NCBI GenBank assembly: GCA_012511245.1
Contig: JAAZGM010000101.1
Coordinates: 1-5,626 of the forward strand
Direction of reading: 5' to 3'
Source of the DNA: Methanomicrobiales archaeon
GTDB lineage: Archaea > Halobacteriota > Methanomicrobia > Methanomicrobiales > Methanoculleaceae
DNA: 5,626 nucleotides
Part shown: piece by piece, positions 1-5,539 of the stretch
Layout of the letters: each line of letters opens with the position of its first letter
Position numbering within the stretch: position 1 is the first letter of the stretch
Program-made: the position numbers and the translations under genes
Notes under the pieces: generated by a model
Seen by the model: the letters and a program-made list of their open reading frames with translations, nothing else
Databases searched by the model: none
Told to the model about the DNA's origin: nothing

Positions 1-257
1 AGGTGGCGGTCACCGATGAGCACCTCTTCTGAGATCGCGAGAACCCCCTCCGCGTTCGCCGGAACCGGGATCATGACCGTGGCGGTGCCGTTCACGGCAA
101 GACCGGAGAGACCGGTGATCTCGATCAGGTAGGAGTTGGTCGGCATGGTCGTCGAGACGAACGCAGGGCCAAGGAAGAGCAGGAAAATCACCACGACAAG
201 GATGACAACCGCTACGAGCAGGTTCAGCAGGGTTTTTCGGGTATTGTTACTGTCCAT
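1..257 (-). CDS. Membrane-anchored exported protein of unknown function, N-terminal part only
   Basis: This frame opens with ATG at 257 and stays open for 85 codons to the left edge, so the C-terminus lies outside the window. The start is well fixed: an in-frame stop lies at 300-302 with no other ATG, GTG or TTG between. Residues 1-9 are polar and basic (MDSNNTRKT). Residues 10-29 are a strongly hydrophobic helix, and the rest is beta-rich and small-residue-rich (YLIEITGLSG, then VMIPVPAN), with one N-X-T sequon at 56-58. This suggests a single N-terminal anchor or uncleaved signal with an extracellular domain. The ribosome binding site is weak (GGCGAGAAG just before ATG). The promoter at 326-358 shares its upstream element with two other genes here. 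I do not recognise a named family. The gene is confident; its function is unknown. Confidence 0.82.
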   Translation of the reverse strand, partial: MDSNNTRKTLLNLLVAVVILVVVIFLLFLGPAFVSTTMPTNSYLIEITGLSGLAVNGTATVMIPVPANAEGVLAISEEVLIGDRH

Positions 258-325
258 CTTCTCGCCATCGGCCGGCCTGGTGGGTCCCGTGATCCGGAAT
301 CATGCATGAAAAATCGACGTTCCCC

Positions 326-358
326 TATAAACGATTTCTGTCCGGCCTCTCTACACGT
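326..358 (-). promoter_or_regulatory. Promoter with shared upstream element, copy A
   Basis: Read on the minus strand, the element ACGTGTAGAGAGG + CCG + GACAGAAA spans 358 to 335 and is followed two bases later by the TATA box TTTATA at 331-326. The expected transcription start is near 303, giving the gene starting at 257 a leader of about 45 nt. The similarity to copy B (3168-3200) extends beyond the core: roughly 311-386 matches 3153-3228 without gaps at about 80 percent by eye, including an identical CCGTTTTGCT (plus strand) upstream. Location, orientation and repetition make it a real control region. The binding protein is unknown. Confidence 0.8.
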
Positions 359-714
359 CGAGACGGATCCGCCCGTTTTGCTCCGGATGAGTCACCGCAG
401 CCCATCAGGAGAAGGACCGGGTAGGCGGAGAGCCGGGGCTGCGATCCATGCCTGTCAGCGTCCCGGATCGCAGAAGCAGGCGTCGGGTGCTGCATTAAGC
501 CCCGGTCCATCAGGTGGATGACGGATGCATTTTCCGGGGAGCAACCGGGACCTCTTGACGGGTAAGTATGTCAGGAGGGTGGTGCCTCCTGTGTAGTCCG
601 CCTCATGCCGTTTTTTCCAGGTTTTCGTTCTCGGGAAACGGGGCGGACCGTAGGCCAACTCCAGATAATAGGACCCGCACCGAAGGAGAGGAGTCGCCGC
701 ACGGCCCTCCGACA
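359..714. other. Mostly non-coding stretch between operon end and promoter A
   Basis: About 355 bases separate the stop of the 372-aa gene from promoter A. Apart from the upstream flank of copy A (to about 390), a short hairpin at 572-591 and a doubtful 86-codon minus ORF, I see no convincing gene. Short overlapping ORFs occur on both strands, but their products are rich in arginine, proline, serine and glycine with no hydrophobic core or recognisable motif, as expected for chance ORFs in GC-rich DNA. No T-rich archaeal terminator is obvious on the minus strand after 715. Confidence 0.55.
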
Positions 715-715
715 T
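455..715 (-). CDS. Possible small ORF (86 aa) coupled to the preceding gene; doubtful
   Basis: ATG at 715 overlaps the TGA of the 372-aa gene (TGATG), and a GGGAG lies 7 nt upstream at 727-723, so the initiation context looks like translational coupling as a third operon gene. The product is basic and cysteine-containing (a central TWKKRHEADY, C-terminal CFCDPGR), with no signal peptide, no membrane helix and no family I recognise. Composition resembles other chance ORFs in this stretch. A 7-bp inverted repeat falls inside it. I keep it only because of the start context. It may equally be accidental, since the GGGAG lies within codons of the upstream gene. Confidence 0.22.
   Translation of the reverse strand: MSEGRAATPLLRCGSYYLELAYGPPRFPRTKTWKKRHEADYTGGTTLLTYLPVKRSRLLPGKCIRHPPDGPGLNAAPDACFCDPGR
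572..591. repeat. Short perfect inverted repeat, 7-bp stem
   Basis: CAGGAGG (572-578) and CCTCCTG (585-591) are exact reverse complements around a 6-base loop. It lies about 125 bases after the end of the 372-aa gene. No U-rich tract follows on either strand within the next few bases, so I do not call it a terminator. It could be a 3'-end stabilising hairpin of the operon transcript. Confidence 0.4.
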
Positions 716-1833
716 CAGGCCGCTCCCGCTGCTTTACGAATGAGGACGAGGTGACCCCAGGGGAGGGACGACGACGGTTGCTCCCCGGGCCGTGACCAGC
801 CGGATTTAGTATCGATCCCGATGTCCGCCAGAACGTGCCACGTGGTGTCATCCACAGTGGGCTGTTTTCCTACGACCTCCGAGATCGGAGTCAGGTTGAG
901 CGAACCGGTGGCTTTTGAGGTAAAGTATCCGCATTCAGTAGTCCAAGCGACGCCTGTAGTGTCGTGAGCGTGAAACTCGACCGGGTGGCCGAACAACCCG
1001 GAGAATATGCCACAGATATCGAAGGTGTTCAGGAATTTACCGATAACGTCTCCCGGGGACACCGGGTATCGCGAGGAGGTCTGGGGGCTGGATTGGCCGA
1101 AGAACCCACCAAATGGCATCAAGGAGTAGTACGCCGTGTCCAGGTCGTAACTCGCGCAAAACCCCGAGTTTCTCCAGTCATCCTCTGGTGTCATGGAGAA
1201 GTGAGACCCGAGACAGAAATACTCGTGTTCCGGATCGTAGTCATTAGAACGCTGGTAAAGTACCGTTGTTGCGATCATCTGCCCGACACCCGGGTATCTT
1301 CGGGTGGTTGTGTGGCGTGCAACCTCGACATACTCATCGGACAAACCGGCCGCATCACGGAGACGTTCACGCACCGCCAGGGCATCCTTGCCGGATATGT
1401 AGTCTTCCGCTCGGGTTAGAAAACCGTCCGGTGCCGGGGCTGCTCTATCGGCCACCTCGGCATAAGACGCGATGACTTCATCAGGGAGGACACGAGCGTA
1501 GTATCCGGCGAGCTCTGCGTCAGGGGGGATATCCGGGAAGAAGATCGCCTCATACCGGAAAGAGCGAGCCGGGTTCGAAGGGACGGAGGGGATACCTGGC
1601 ACGCGGTCCCTCCAACCAGTTACCTCACATGGCGAGAGATTTTCATGAGAGAGGTAGAGCGAACCGGTATTCAAACCATCGAAATATTCATAAGATGAGT
1701 TCCCGGGAAGCGCATAGGCCACATCGATCACTGCAACGAAGAAACAAAGTAGCGCTATGAAAGACAAGCATTCGATCCGAACCTGCTCCTTCGGTTCAGG
1801 CGTCAAAAAGAGAAATGTTAGTGATGTCGACAC
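715..1833 (-). CDS. Secreted or membrane-anchored protein of unknown function (372 aa), paralogue of its upstream neighbour
   Basis: I start this gene at GTG 1833 because GGAG at 1844-1841 sits 7 nt upstream. No better start lies between it and the hydrophobic core. A 20-residue tail precedes the hydrophobic segment 23-41, which ends in a plausible signal-peptidase site (AYA|LPG). The exported part is rich in aromatic residues, has five cysteines (69, 207, 226, 274, 301) and N-glycosylation sequons at 45, 65 and 313. It aligns by eye with the 377-aa neighbour over its length: RVLP 114-117, SYAEV 123-127, RxYxGVG 178-184, a PQT box at 250-252, VEFH 285-288 and WGHL 359-362, with near-identical spacing. 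It starts only 13 bases after the neighbour's stop, so the two are surely co-transcribed. No catalytic motif is recognised. A paired surface function or a duplication product are both possible. Confidence 0.88.
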   Translation of the reverse strand: MSTSLTFLFLTPEPKEQVRIECLSFIALLCFFVAVIDVAYALPGNSSYEYFDGLNTGSLYLSHENLSPCEVTGWRDRVPGIPSVPSNPARSFRYEAIFFPDIPPDAELAGYYARVLPDEVIASYAEVADRAAPAPDGFLTRAEDYISGKDALAVRERLRDAAGLSDEYVEVARHTTTRRYPGVGQMIATTVLYQRSNDYDPEHEYFCLGSHFSMTPEDDWRNSGFCASYDLDTAYYSLMPFGGFFGQSSPQTSSRYPVSPGDVIGKFLNTFDICGIFSGLFGHPVEFHAHDTTGVAWTTECGYFTSKATGSLNLTPISEVVGKQPTVDDTTWHVLADIGIDTKSGWSRPGEQPSSSLPWGHLVLIRKAAGAA

Positions 1834-1840
1834 AGACTAT

Positions 1841-1844
1841 CTCC
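1841..1844 (-). promoter_or_regulatory. Ribosome binding site deciding the GTG start of the 372-aa gene
   Basis: GGAG on the minus strand is 7 nt upstream of GTG 1833 and lies in the 13-base gap after the TAA of the preceding gene. It is the only good Shine-Dalgarno sequence near the N-terminus, and it supports a GTG start upstream of the hydrophobic segment. Confidence 0.7.
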
Positions 1845-1846
1845 AG

Positions 1847-2980
1847 TTAGGTATGAACGTACCCCCCACTCCACTTAACCTTACAGAGATGACCCCAGGA
1901 GTTCGTTCCGGAAGGAGCGAAATAGGCGATACCATCCATGATTTTCACCCACCCGTCTGAAACGTCGGCCATCACCCGGGAGACAACATATGTGCTGCCA
2001 TCCCGTGCAGACGACTGCGAACAGTATGAGTGCTGACCCGGGGTGAACTCAAATGTAGTGGCTGCGCAACCAGCAAAGAGGAAAAATTCTTCGTGCCAAT
2101 AAAGGGTGTTGCCACCCAGATTGTGGAGCTCAACATGTGTATCAGGAATGGCTGTTGACCACTGGAGAGCGCACCCACCAGTACCAAGAGAGAGCCCAAC
2201 TGTTGTATACCCATTTGTGGTCTGCGGATTATTCTGGCTTACCTGAACATTCGGCAAGTGCTGATAATAACCCGGGACTGAATAGTCAGAATCTATTTCC
2301 ACGTCAAACTGCGCGTTTCTATACGGCTCATAACCAGATATATCAATGCCCGGATCGGTTCTGAAGGTCGTCTTTGTGAAGAAATAATCCTGATTCGAGT
2401 TAGCTTCTTGATTATCCCAGTACCATGTCGTTGTAAGGTACGCACGCCCGACACCGGTGTAAGTTCTGCTTATCGTCGCCGTGTGAATCGGGGTCGGTCC
2501 ATATGAAAGAAGCCCAATATCACCCTCTTTGAGGGACTCCTCCGTTTTGTTCTTCAGCAGCCCATCGATCCAGGCATCTGCACGAGAAGATATTTCCTCC
2601 AACGAGGGGTTATCTTTGGATGAAACTACCTCCGCATAGGAGACACTCTCTCCATTTGGAAGAACCCGAAACACGTAAGCAACTACTTTCTCACCTTCAG
2701 ATATATCAACTTCAGCTGTGCCGATATACCTCGGTGGGACATTCTTAAATTCTTCCTCAAAGGAACTCATTGCTGCTTGAGTCCTGGCGCTGATCAATTC
2801 CTTGGGTATTTCAGAATCAACAAGACGTACAGTGTATTTTTCCAGATCATATTGCACATTTTGTTCATTACCCGGAGACGGCCACACCTCTTCGACGGCC
2901 ATAACCGGCACCAGCATCACACTCATCAGCATTACTGCCAGGAGTGTAGAAAATGCCCGCATTCCAATTTTTCCATTCAT
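1847..2980 (-). CDS. Secreted protein of unknown function (377 aa), first gene of paralogue operon
   Basis: The frame is open upstream to a GTG at 3145, but I start at ATG 2980: a perfect GGAGG lies 7 nt before it, and the product then begins with a classic signal peptide (basic N-region, hydrophobic 9-28, cleavage VMA|VEE). The mature protein is acidic and beta-rich with many aromatic residues. Segments 60-150 look helical, including EEISSRADAWIDGLLKN. From 155 on it is mostly beta, with four cysteines (270, 305, 320, 366). Anchors shared with the 372-aa downstream gene are RVLP 105-108, SYAEV 114-118, RTYTGVG 172-178, NPQTTNGY 251-258, VELH 283-286, DGW 342-344 and WGHL 362-365. I recognise no enzyme motif. 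A cell-surface or envelope role is inferred from export and from the gene set. Sampled 60-base lines inside it have about 43-45 percent GC against 58-62 percent in neighbouring genes. Confidence 0.9.
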   Translation of the reverse strand: MNGKIGMRAFSTLLAVMLMSVMLVPVMAVEEVWPSPGNEQNVQYDLEKYTVRLVDSEIPKELISARTQAAMSSFEEEFKNVPPRYIGTAEVDISEGEKVVAYVFRVLPNGESVSYAEVVSSKDNPSLEEISSRADAWIDGLLKNKTEESLKEGDIGLLSYGPTPIHTATISRTYTGVGRAYLTTTWYWDNQEANSNQDYFFTKTTFRTDPGIDISGYEPYRNAQFDVEIDSDYSVPGYYQHLPNVQVSQNNPQTTNGYTTVGLSLGTGGCALQWSTAIPDTHVELHNLGGNTLYWHEEFFLFAGCAATTFEFTPGQHSYCSQSSARDGSTYVVSRVMADVSDGWVKIMDGIAYFAPSGTNSWGHLCKVKWSGGYVHT

Positions 2981-2987
2981 GTGTTTT

Positions 2988-2992
2988 CCTCC
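2988..2992 (-). promoter_or_regulatory. Strong ribosome binding site of the 377-aa gene
   Basis: GGAGG on the minus strand, 7 nt before ATG 2980, fixes the start against the longer open frame from 3145. All five bases are also the 3' part of a predicted hairpin arm (2988-2995) that pairs with 3003-3010, so its accessibility may be regulated. Confidence 0.8.
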
Positions 2993-3003
2993 AGCTTCTT
3001 TCA

Positions 3004-3064
3004 CCGGAGGCAGGAGAGGGATACTTTCAAGTAGAGGAAGAGTACACACTCCCTTTGCCTCCGG
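3004..3064 (-). repeat. Leader hairpin with 9-bp perfect outer stem
   Basis: Read as minus-strand RNA, CCGGAGGCA (3064-3056) pairs perfectly with TGCCTCCGG (3012-3004). Inside, AGGGA (3054-3050) pairs with TCCCT (3021-3017) after a small asymmetric loop. At the apex TACT-TGAA-AGTA can form a 4-bp tetraloop hairpin. Its 3' arm carries CCTCC, the complement of the downstream Shine-Dalgarno sequence, which is what makes it an anti-sequester candidate. Confidence 0.6.
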
Positions 3065-3167
3065 GCATGCGGGACGTTCACCCATCCGATTCGCTCTTGA
3101 CCGGGTGGACCCCCCACGCTTCGGGATATCGGTTTCGGTACTCACGTGTGAGAAATCAACGTCCCCC

Positions 3168-3200
3168 TATAAACGATTTCTGTCGAACCTCTCTACACGT
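3168..3200 (-). promoter_or_regulatory. Promoter with shared upstream element, copy B
   Basis: On the minus strand ACGTGTAGAGAGG + TTC + GACAGAAA spans 3200 to 3177, followed two bases later by TTTATA at 3173-3168. It drives the 377-aa/372-aa operon with a predicted start near 3143. The flanking CTCGACGTGTAGAG (3204-3191) is a quasi-palindrome (10 of 14 positions symmetric), also present in copy A, consistent with binding by a dimeric protein. Position directly against the BRE/TATA suggests an activator that recruits TFB/TBP, or a repressor. The sequence alone cannot tell which. Confidence 0.82.
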
Positions 3201-3204
3201 CGAG

Positions 3205-3437
3205 GCGTTCCGATCCGTTTTGCTTCCGAAAATATCCCGCAGTCGACTGGTAACTCACACTGCGTCGACCAACAATAAACCCCCGCGGCAAAGGAAAAAT
3301 CGATATCAGACATCGTGTCCCTGTCACAGCCATCCATTTTGCAGGAAGGCCCGGCACCACGTTCACTCTGCGGAACGGACTCTCTTCGCCATTGCTCGAC
3401 ACTGATTCCCGGGCGGCCAGCCTGCCCCAACCGGAGA
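3205..3437. other. Divergent intergenic region between promoters B and C
   Basis: About 230 bases separate the two oppositely oriented copies of the shared element. I see no supported gene. The stretch contains a perfect 10-bp palindrome CAGTCGACTG (3240-3249) and a second GTCGAC shortly after (3264-3269), both possible protein sites or chance. Minus-strand ORFs crossing it have no plausible start context and run into promoter B. Confidence 0.5.
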
Positions 3438-3468
3438 ACGTGTAGAGAGGATCGACAGAAAACTTAAG
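3438..3468 (+). promoter_or_regulatory. Promoter with shared upstream element, copy C
   Basis: The plus strand carries the same ACGTGTAGAGAGG + ATC + GACAGAAA at 3438-3461, followed by ACTTAAG (3462-3468) where copies A and B have TCGTTTATA. The TATA box is therefore weaker. Transcription is expected around 3490, leaving only a few bases before ATG 3498. The upstream half of the quasi-palindrome (CTCG) seen in A and B is not kept here; it reads GAGA instead. Confidence 0.75.
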
Positions 3469-3497
3469 TGGAGGTATTTGAGAAGTTTTCCCGTGGT

Positions 3498-3935
3498 ATG
3501 ATGACATACAACCGCATCTCTGCACTGATGCTTGCACTGGTCCTGATGGTGTCACCGGCTTTCGCCGTGAGTAGCGAACGTGCTGTGAACACCGCCCCGG
3601 GAGAGGAGACCCCGGCAGGCGACGCCGGTATTTGCGCCTTTTACCTCATACAGCAGGGAGAGACGAACTATCATAGCATAAATGTGCCTCCCGGGAGCTC
3701 AACGCTGTTTGTGAACTTGGACTGGTTTGTCCCCCAGCAGTCGTTGACGCTGAAGATCATCTCGCCAAGCGGGAGCACCTACGCCTACTATCACGACATC
3801 GATCTCGACGGTTACAAGAATGCACAGATTCGCACGTCAATTTCCTCACCGACGAGCGGAACGTGGCGGTTCCAGGTCTACGGGGAAGAAGTCCGGGATA
3901 CGCAGGATTATTCCTTTGAGACTGCGGCGGAATAA
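3498..3935 (+). CDS. Small secreted protein with PPC-like beta-sandwich domain (145 aa)
   Basis: The frame opens at GTG 3468, but that lies in the TATA region of promoter C, so I start at ATG 3498 (ATG 3501 is equally possible). The product then has a clean signal peptide: hydrophobic 7-22 and cleavage AFA|VSS after residue 23. Residues about 45-140 resemble bacterial/archaeal pre-peptidase C-terminal (PPC) domains. Features are a strand LTLKIISPSGSTY at 83-95, an acidic loop DIDLDG at 100-105 that could bind calcium, GTWRFQVYGE at 121-130, and closing DYSFE at 137-141. In the known family such domains are appended to secreted proteases and other surface proteins; here it stands alone with no catalytic domain, so a binding or structural surface role is inferred. 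GGAGGT at 3470-3475 is 22 nt from ATG, too far for normal Shine-Dalgarno use. Confidence 0.88.
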   Translation: MMTYNRISALMLALVLMVSPAFAVSSERAVNTAPGEETPAGDAGICAFYLIQQGETNYHSINVPPGSSTLFVNLDWFVPQQSLTLKIISPSGSTYAYYHDIDLDGYKNAQIRTSISSPTSGTWRFQVYGEEVRDTQDYSFETAAE

Positions 3936-3944
3936 ACCGCACCC

Positions 3945-3953
3945 TATTTATAT
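3945..3953 (+). promoter_or_regulatory. TATA box of the regulator gene, implying a leaderless transcript
   Basis: TATTTATAT lies 10 bases after the stop of the PPC-like gene, and its centre is 27 bases upstream of ATG 3976. Archaeal transcription starts about 25-27 bases from the TATA centre, so the mRNA should begin at or within a base or two of the start codon. No Shine-Dalgarno sequence is present in the gap, which fits. The regulator can thus be expressed separately from the upstream gene. Confidence 0.75.
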
Positions 3954-3975
3954 TTCCTGCAGTCTGATCCTCCTC

Positions 3976-4725
3976 ATGCTGAACCGACTCCCTCTCGCAA
4001 GGCTCGGGCTGCCCTTCCTCGTCCTCCTGCTGCTCATCACCCCGGGGAACGCTGCTGGAACAGAGTCGAGCGAATGGGAGTTTCCGGAGATGATACTAGA
4101 CGATCCGGCCCCCGAGTACATCTGGAACATACCGCTGAAGTTGATCCTGCTCGACTTCATCTTCATGAACGCACCCCTGCTCTTCCTCCCGGCCCAGTTC
4201 CTTATATCAGTAACCGTATGGCTCATTCTCGGCCAGAGGAGAATCTCCAAAAAGAACGCTCTCGAACACGACACTCGCCGTGCGGCGTACCTCTGCATCC
4301 GGGAGAACCCCGGGATCAACCACGCTTCCCTCTCCCGCAGGCTGGGGATTAACGTTGGAACGCTCCGGTACCATCTCGCAACCCTCTGCGAGACAGGGAA
4401 AATTCATTCAGAGCATGACCATGGAACGCTCCGATATTACGTTGGCATCAGAACTGCCCGGGAAAGCAAGGGAGGGAGCGCCTACCCCCTCAACGAGACG
4501 AGAAAAAGAATGCTCGGTCTCCTCATGCAGAACCCCGGGATGACACGAAAAGAAGTCGCATCTGCGCTTGATGTCACCCGCGCAACGGTGACCTGGCATA
4601 TGGGGCTGCTCATCCGGGACGGCGCCGCGCAGAGCGAAAGAGACGGAAGGATGGTGCGCTACTACCCCCGGCGTGATGTTGTGCAACATTCCGGGGCGGA
4701 TAGGGGCGTAGATGCAACTGGGTGA
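3976..4725 (+). CDS. Membrane-anchored transcriptional regulator with two winged HTH domains (COG3398-like, 249 aa)
   Basis: ATG 3976 gives a product starting at a hydrophobic segment and sits at the expected leaderless position behind TATTTATAT. An upstream in-frame start at 3820 would overlap the previous gene and is rejected. Residues 11-27 are a signal/anchor, 28-51 an acidic outside loop, and 52-86 a long hydrophobic stretch with one membrane helix (possibly two), closed by basic residues QRRISKK. Cytoplasmic winged HTH 1 is about 98-156 (recognition helix around NVGTLRYHLATL, wing GTLRYYV). Winged HTH 2 is about 173-231 (RATVTWHMGLLI, wing GRMVRYYP). The family is predicted to bind DNA from the membrane. 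The small outside loop suggests sensing of envelope or external conditions. It is a candidate controller of the three promoters with the shared element, by proximity only. It is convergent with the next gene. Confidence 0.9.
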   Translation: MLNRLPLARLGLPFLVLLLLITPGNAAGTESSEWEFPEMILDDPAPEYIWNIPLKLILLDFIFMNAPLLFLPAQFLISVTVWLILGQRRISKKNALEHDTRRAAYLCIRENPGINHASLSRRLGINVGTLRYHLATLCETGKIHSEHDHGTLRYYVGIRTARESKGGSAYPLNETRKRMLGLLMQNPGMTRKEVASALDVTRATVTWHMGLLIRDGAAQSERDGRMVRYYPRRDVVQHSGADRGVDATG

Positions 4726-4794
4726 ACTACCCCCCATGGCGCCCGGGCTGGAGACGGTGAACAAGCCCCAACTCTGCCGGTTTCGCACGCCCGC

Positions 4795-5478
4795 CTACCC
4801 ATAAATCACGGAGTCGGCCGCCGCGATATCCTGCCGCGTGAATGCAATAATACGCTCGGAGGGTTCTCCTGGAGACGGTGGAGACTCCCGGTGGGGAGTG
4901 ATCGTGATGGTGTACCAGGATGCATCCGGGCCGAACGTCACTTCTTTTACCGGCCGGAATATCCCGCCCGAGACTTCATAGAGCCTCCCCCGGGTCTCAT
5001 TGTACTGATCTCCGTACGCGTTCGGGCTCACAAGAATGGTCATACCCTGCTCCCGGAAGGGGATGTTCTCAAGAGCGATAGCGTCGACCTCTTCGAGGAG
5101 GGCGAGAGGGTGAACCCCCTGCACAGTATGATTGAACTCCTGCGATTTGGCGGAGACGGTTCCGCCAGGTCCCACGTACGCCTCGTACATGTGCTGTTCG
5201 CCGTCCCCCACCCCGTAGAAGAAGAGCCACATCACCCGGACCACACCATCTCCGGCGAGATCGACCTCCAGCCGTCGCAGCACCGCCGACCCGTTCTCGA
5301 CACCGGTCTCCCTAACGGCGATCTCCCAGAGGTCTAGAACAGCCGGGTCGCACTCCGGGGACTCGATATGGGTGATGTTCTCGATGCGGGTAACGTCCGG
5401 GTTCTCCGGCAGGACGAAGAAGTGCATGAAGGCATAGATGAGCGTTATTCCCACGATAACAGCGAGGAGCGGTTTCAT
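4795..5478 (-). CDS. Membrane-anchored exported protein of unknown function (227 aa)
   Basis: I choose ATG 5478, which puts a short basic N-terminus (MKP) before the hydrophobic helix 3-23. A GTG at 5508 would add 10 residues and cannot be excluded, as neither has a strong ribosome site. Residues 24-227 form an outside domain of alternating helices and strands: DPAVLDLWEIAVRETG at 44-59, strands RRLEVDLAGDGVVRVMWLFFYG at 68-89 (in two parts), YEAYVGPGGTVSAKS at 98-112, and SWYTITITPH at 187-196. Four N-glycosylation sequons (34, 62, 116, 160) fit an extracellular location. The single cysteine is at 43. I recognise no family or active site. It ends 69 bases from the convergent regulator gene with no obvious terminator between. 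Confidence 0.85.
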   Translation of the reverse strand: MKPLLAVIVGITLIYAFMHFFVLPENPDVTRIENITHIESPECDPAVLDLWEIAVRETGVENGSAVLRRLEVDLAGDGVVRVMWLFFYGVGDGEQHMYEAYVGPGGTVSAKSQEFNHTVQGVHPLALLEEVDAIALENIPFREQGMTILVSPNAYGDQYNETRGRLYEVSGGIFRPVKEVTFGPDASWYTITITPHRESPPSPGEPSERIIAFTRQDIAAADSVIYG

Positions 5479-5539
5479 AATCGAAGTTCCCGGCCGGGTG
5501 AGATGCACGGCCTGAACCAGTAATGGAGTTGTCTATCCT

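Larger units (their letters stand above)
2981..3143 (-). promoter_or_regulatory. Long structured 5' leader of the paralogue operon; candidate RNA switch
   Basis: TATA at 3173-3168 predicts transcription from about 3143, leaving roughly 160 nt before ATG 2980, unusually long for this window. On the minus strand two hairpins compete. One pairs 3064-3056 with 3012-3004 (9 bp, CCGGAGGCA with TGCCTCCGG). The other pairs 3010-3003 with 2995-2988 (8 bp including two G-U pairs, 7-nt loop) and buries the GGAGG. They share bases 3004-3010, so only one can form. If the first forms, the ribosome site is free; if the second forms, it is blocked. I match no known riboswitch class. A ligand, protein or temperature input is unknown. 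The pairing is visible; the regulation is inferred. Confidence 0.5.

Noticed and set aside
325..510. Minus ORF ending in RRVERPDRNRL, similar to the tail of a minus ORF at 3167-3430
   Set aside because: The shared peptide is the translation of the repeated promoter element, with the stop codon inside the TATA region. All codon differences between the copies are non-synonymous, so constraint is on DNA, not protein.
572..591. Hairpin as a transcription terminator
   Set aside because: No U-rich tract follows on either strand, and archaeal termination depends mainly on T-rich tracts.
964..1419. 151-codon plus-strand ORF within the 372-aa gene
   Set aside because: It is antisense to a gene with signal peptide, ribosome site and a full-length paralogue. 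It has no start context or motif of its own.
898..1668. 12-base direct repeat GAGCGAACCGGT at 898-909 and 1657-1668
   Set aside because: Both copies are inside the 372-aa gene and encode TGSL in frame. A single short coding repeat is explained by similar peptide segments or chance.
2981..3145. 55-residue N-terminal extension of the 377-aa gene from GTG 3145
   Set aside because: The extension would put the signal peptide in the middle of the protein. Its start coincides with the predicted transcription start and lacks a ribosome site, while ATG 2980 has GGAGG at 7 nt.
3820..3975. Upstream extension of the regulator ORF
   Set aside because: It overlaps the end of the PPC-like gene, contains the regulator's TATA box and has no signal of its own. 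ATG 3976 fits a leaderless start and a hydrophobic N-terminus.
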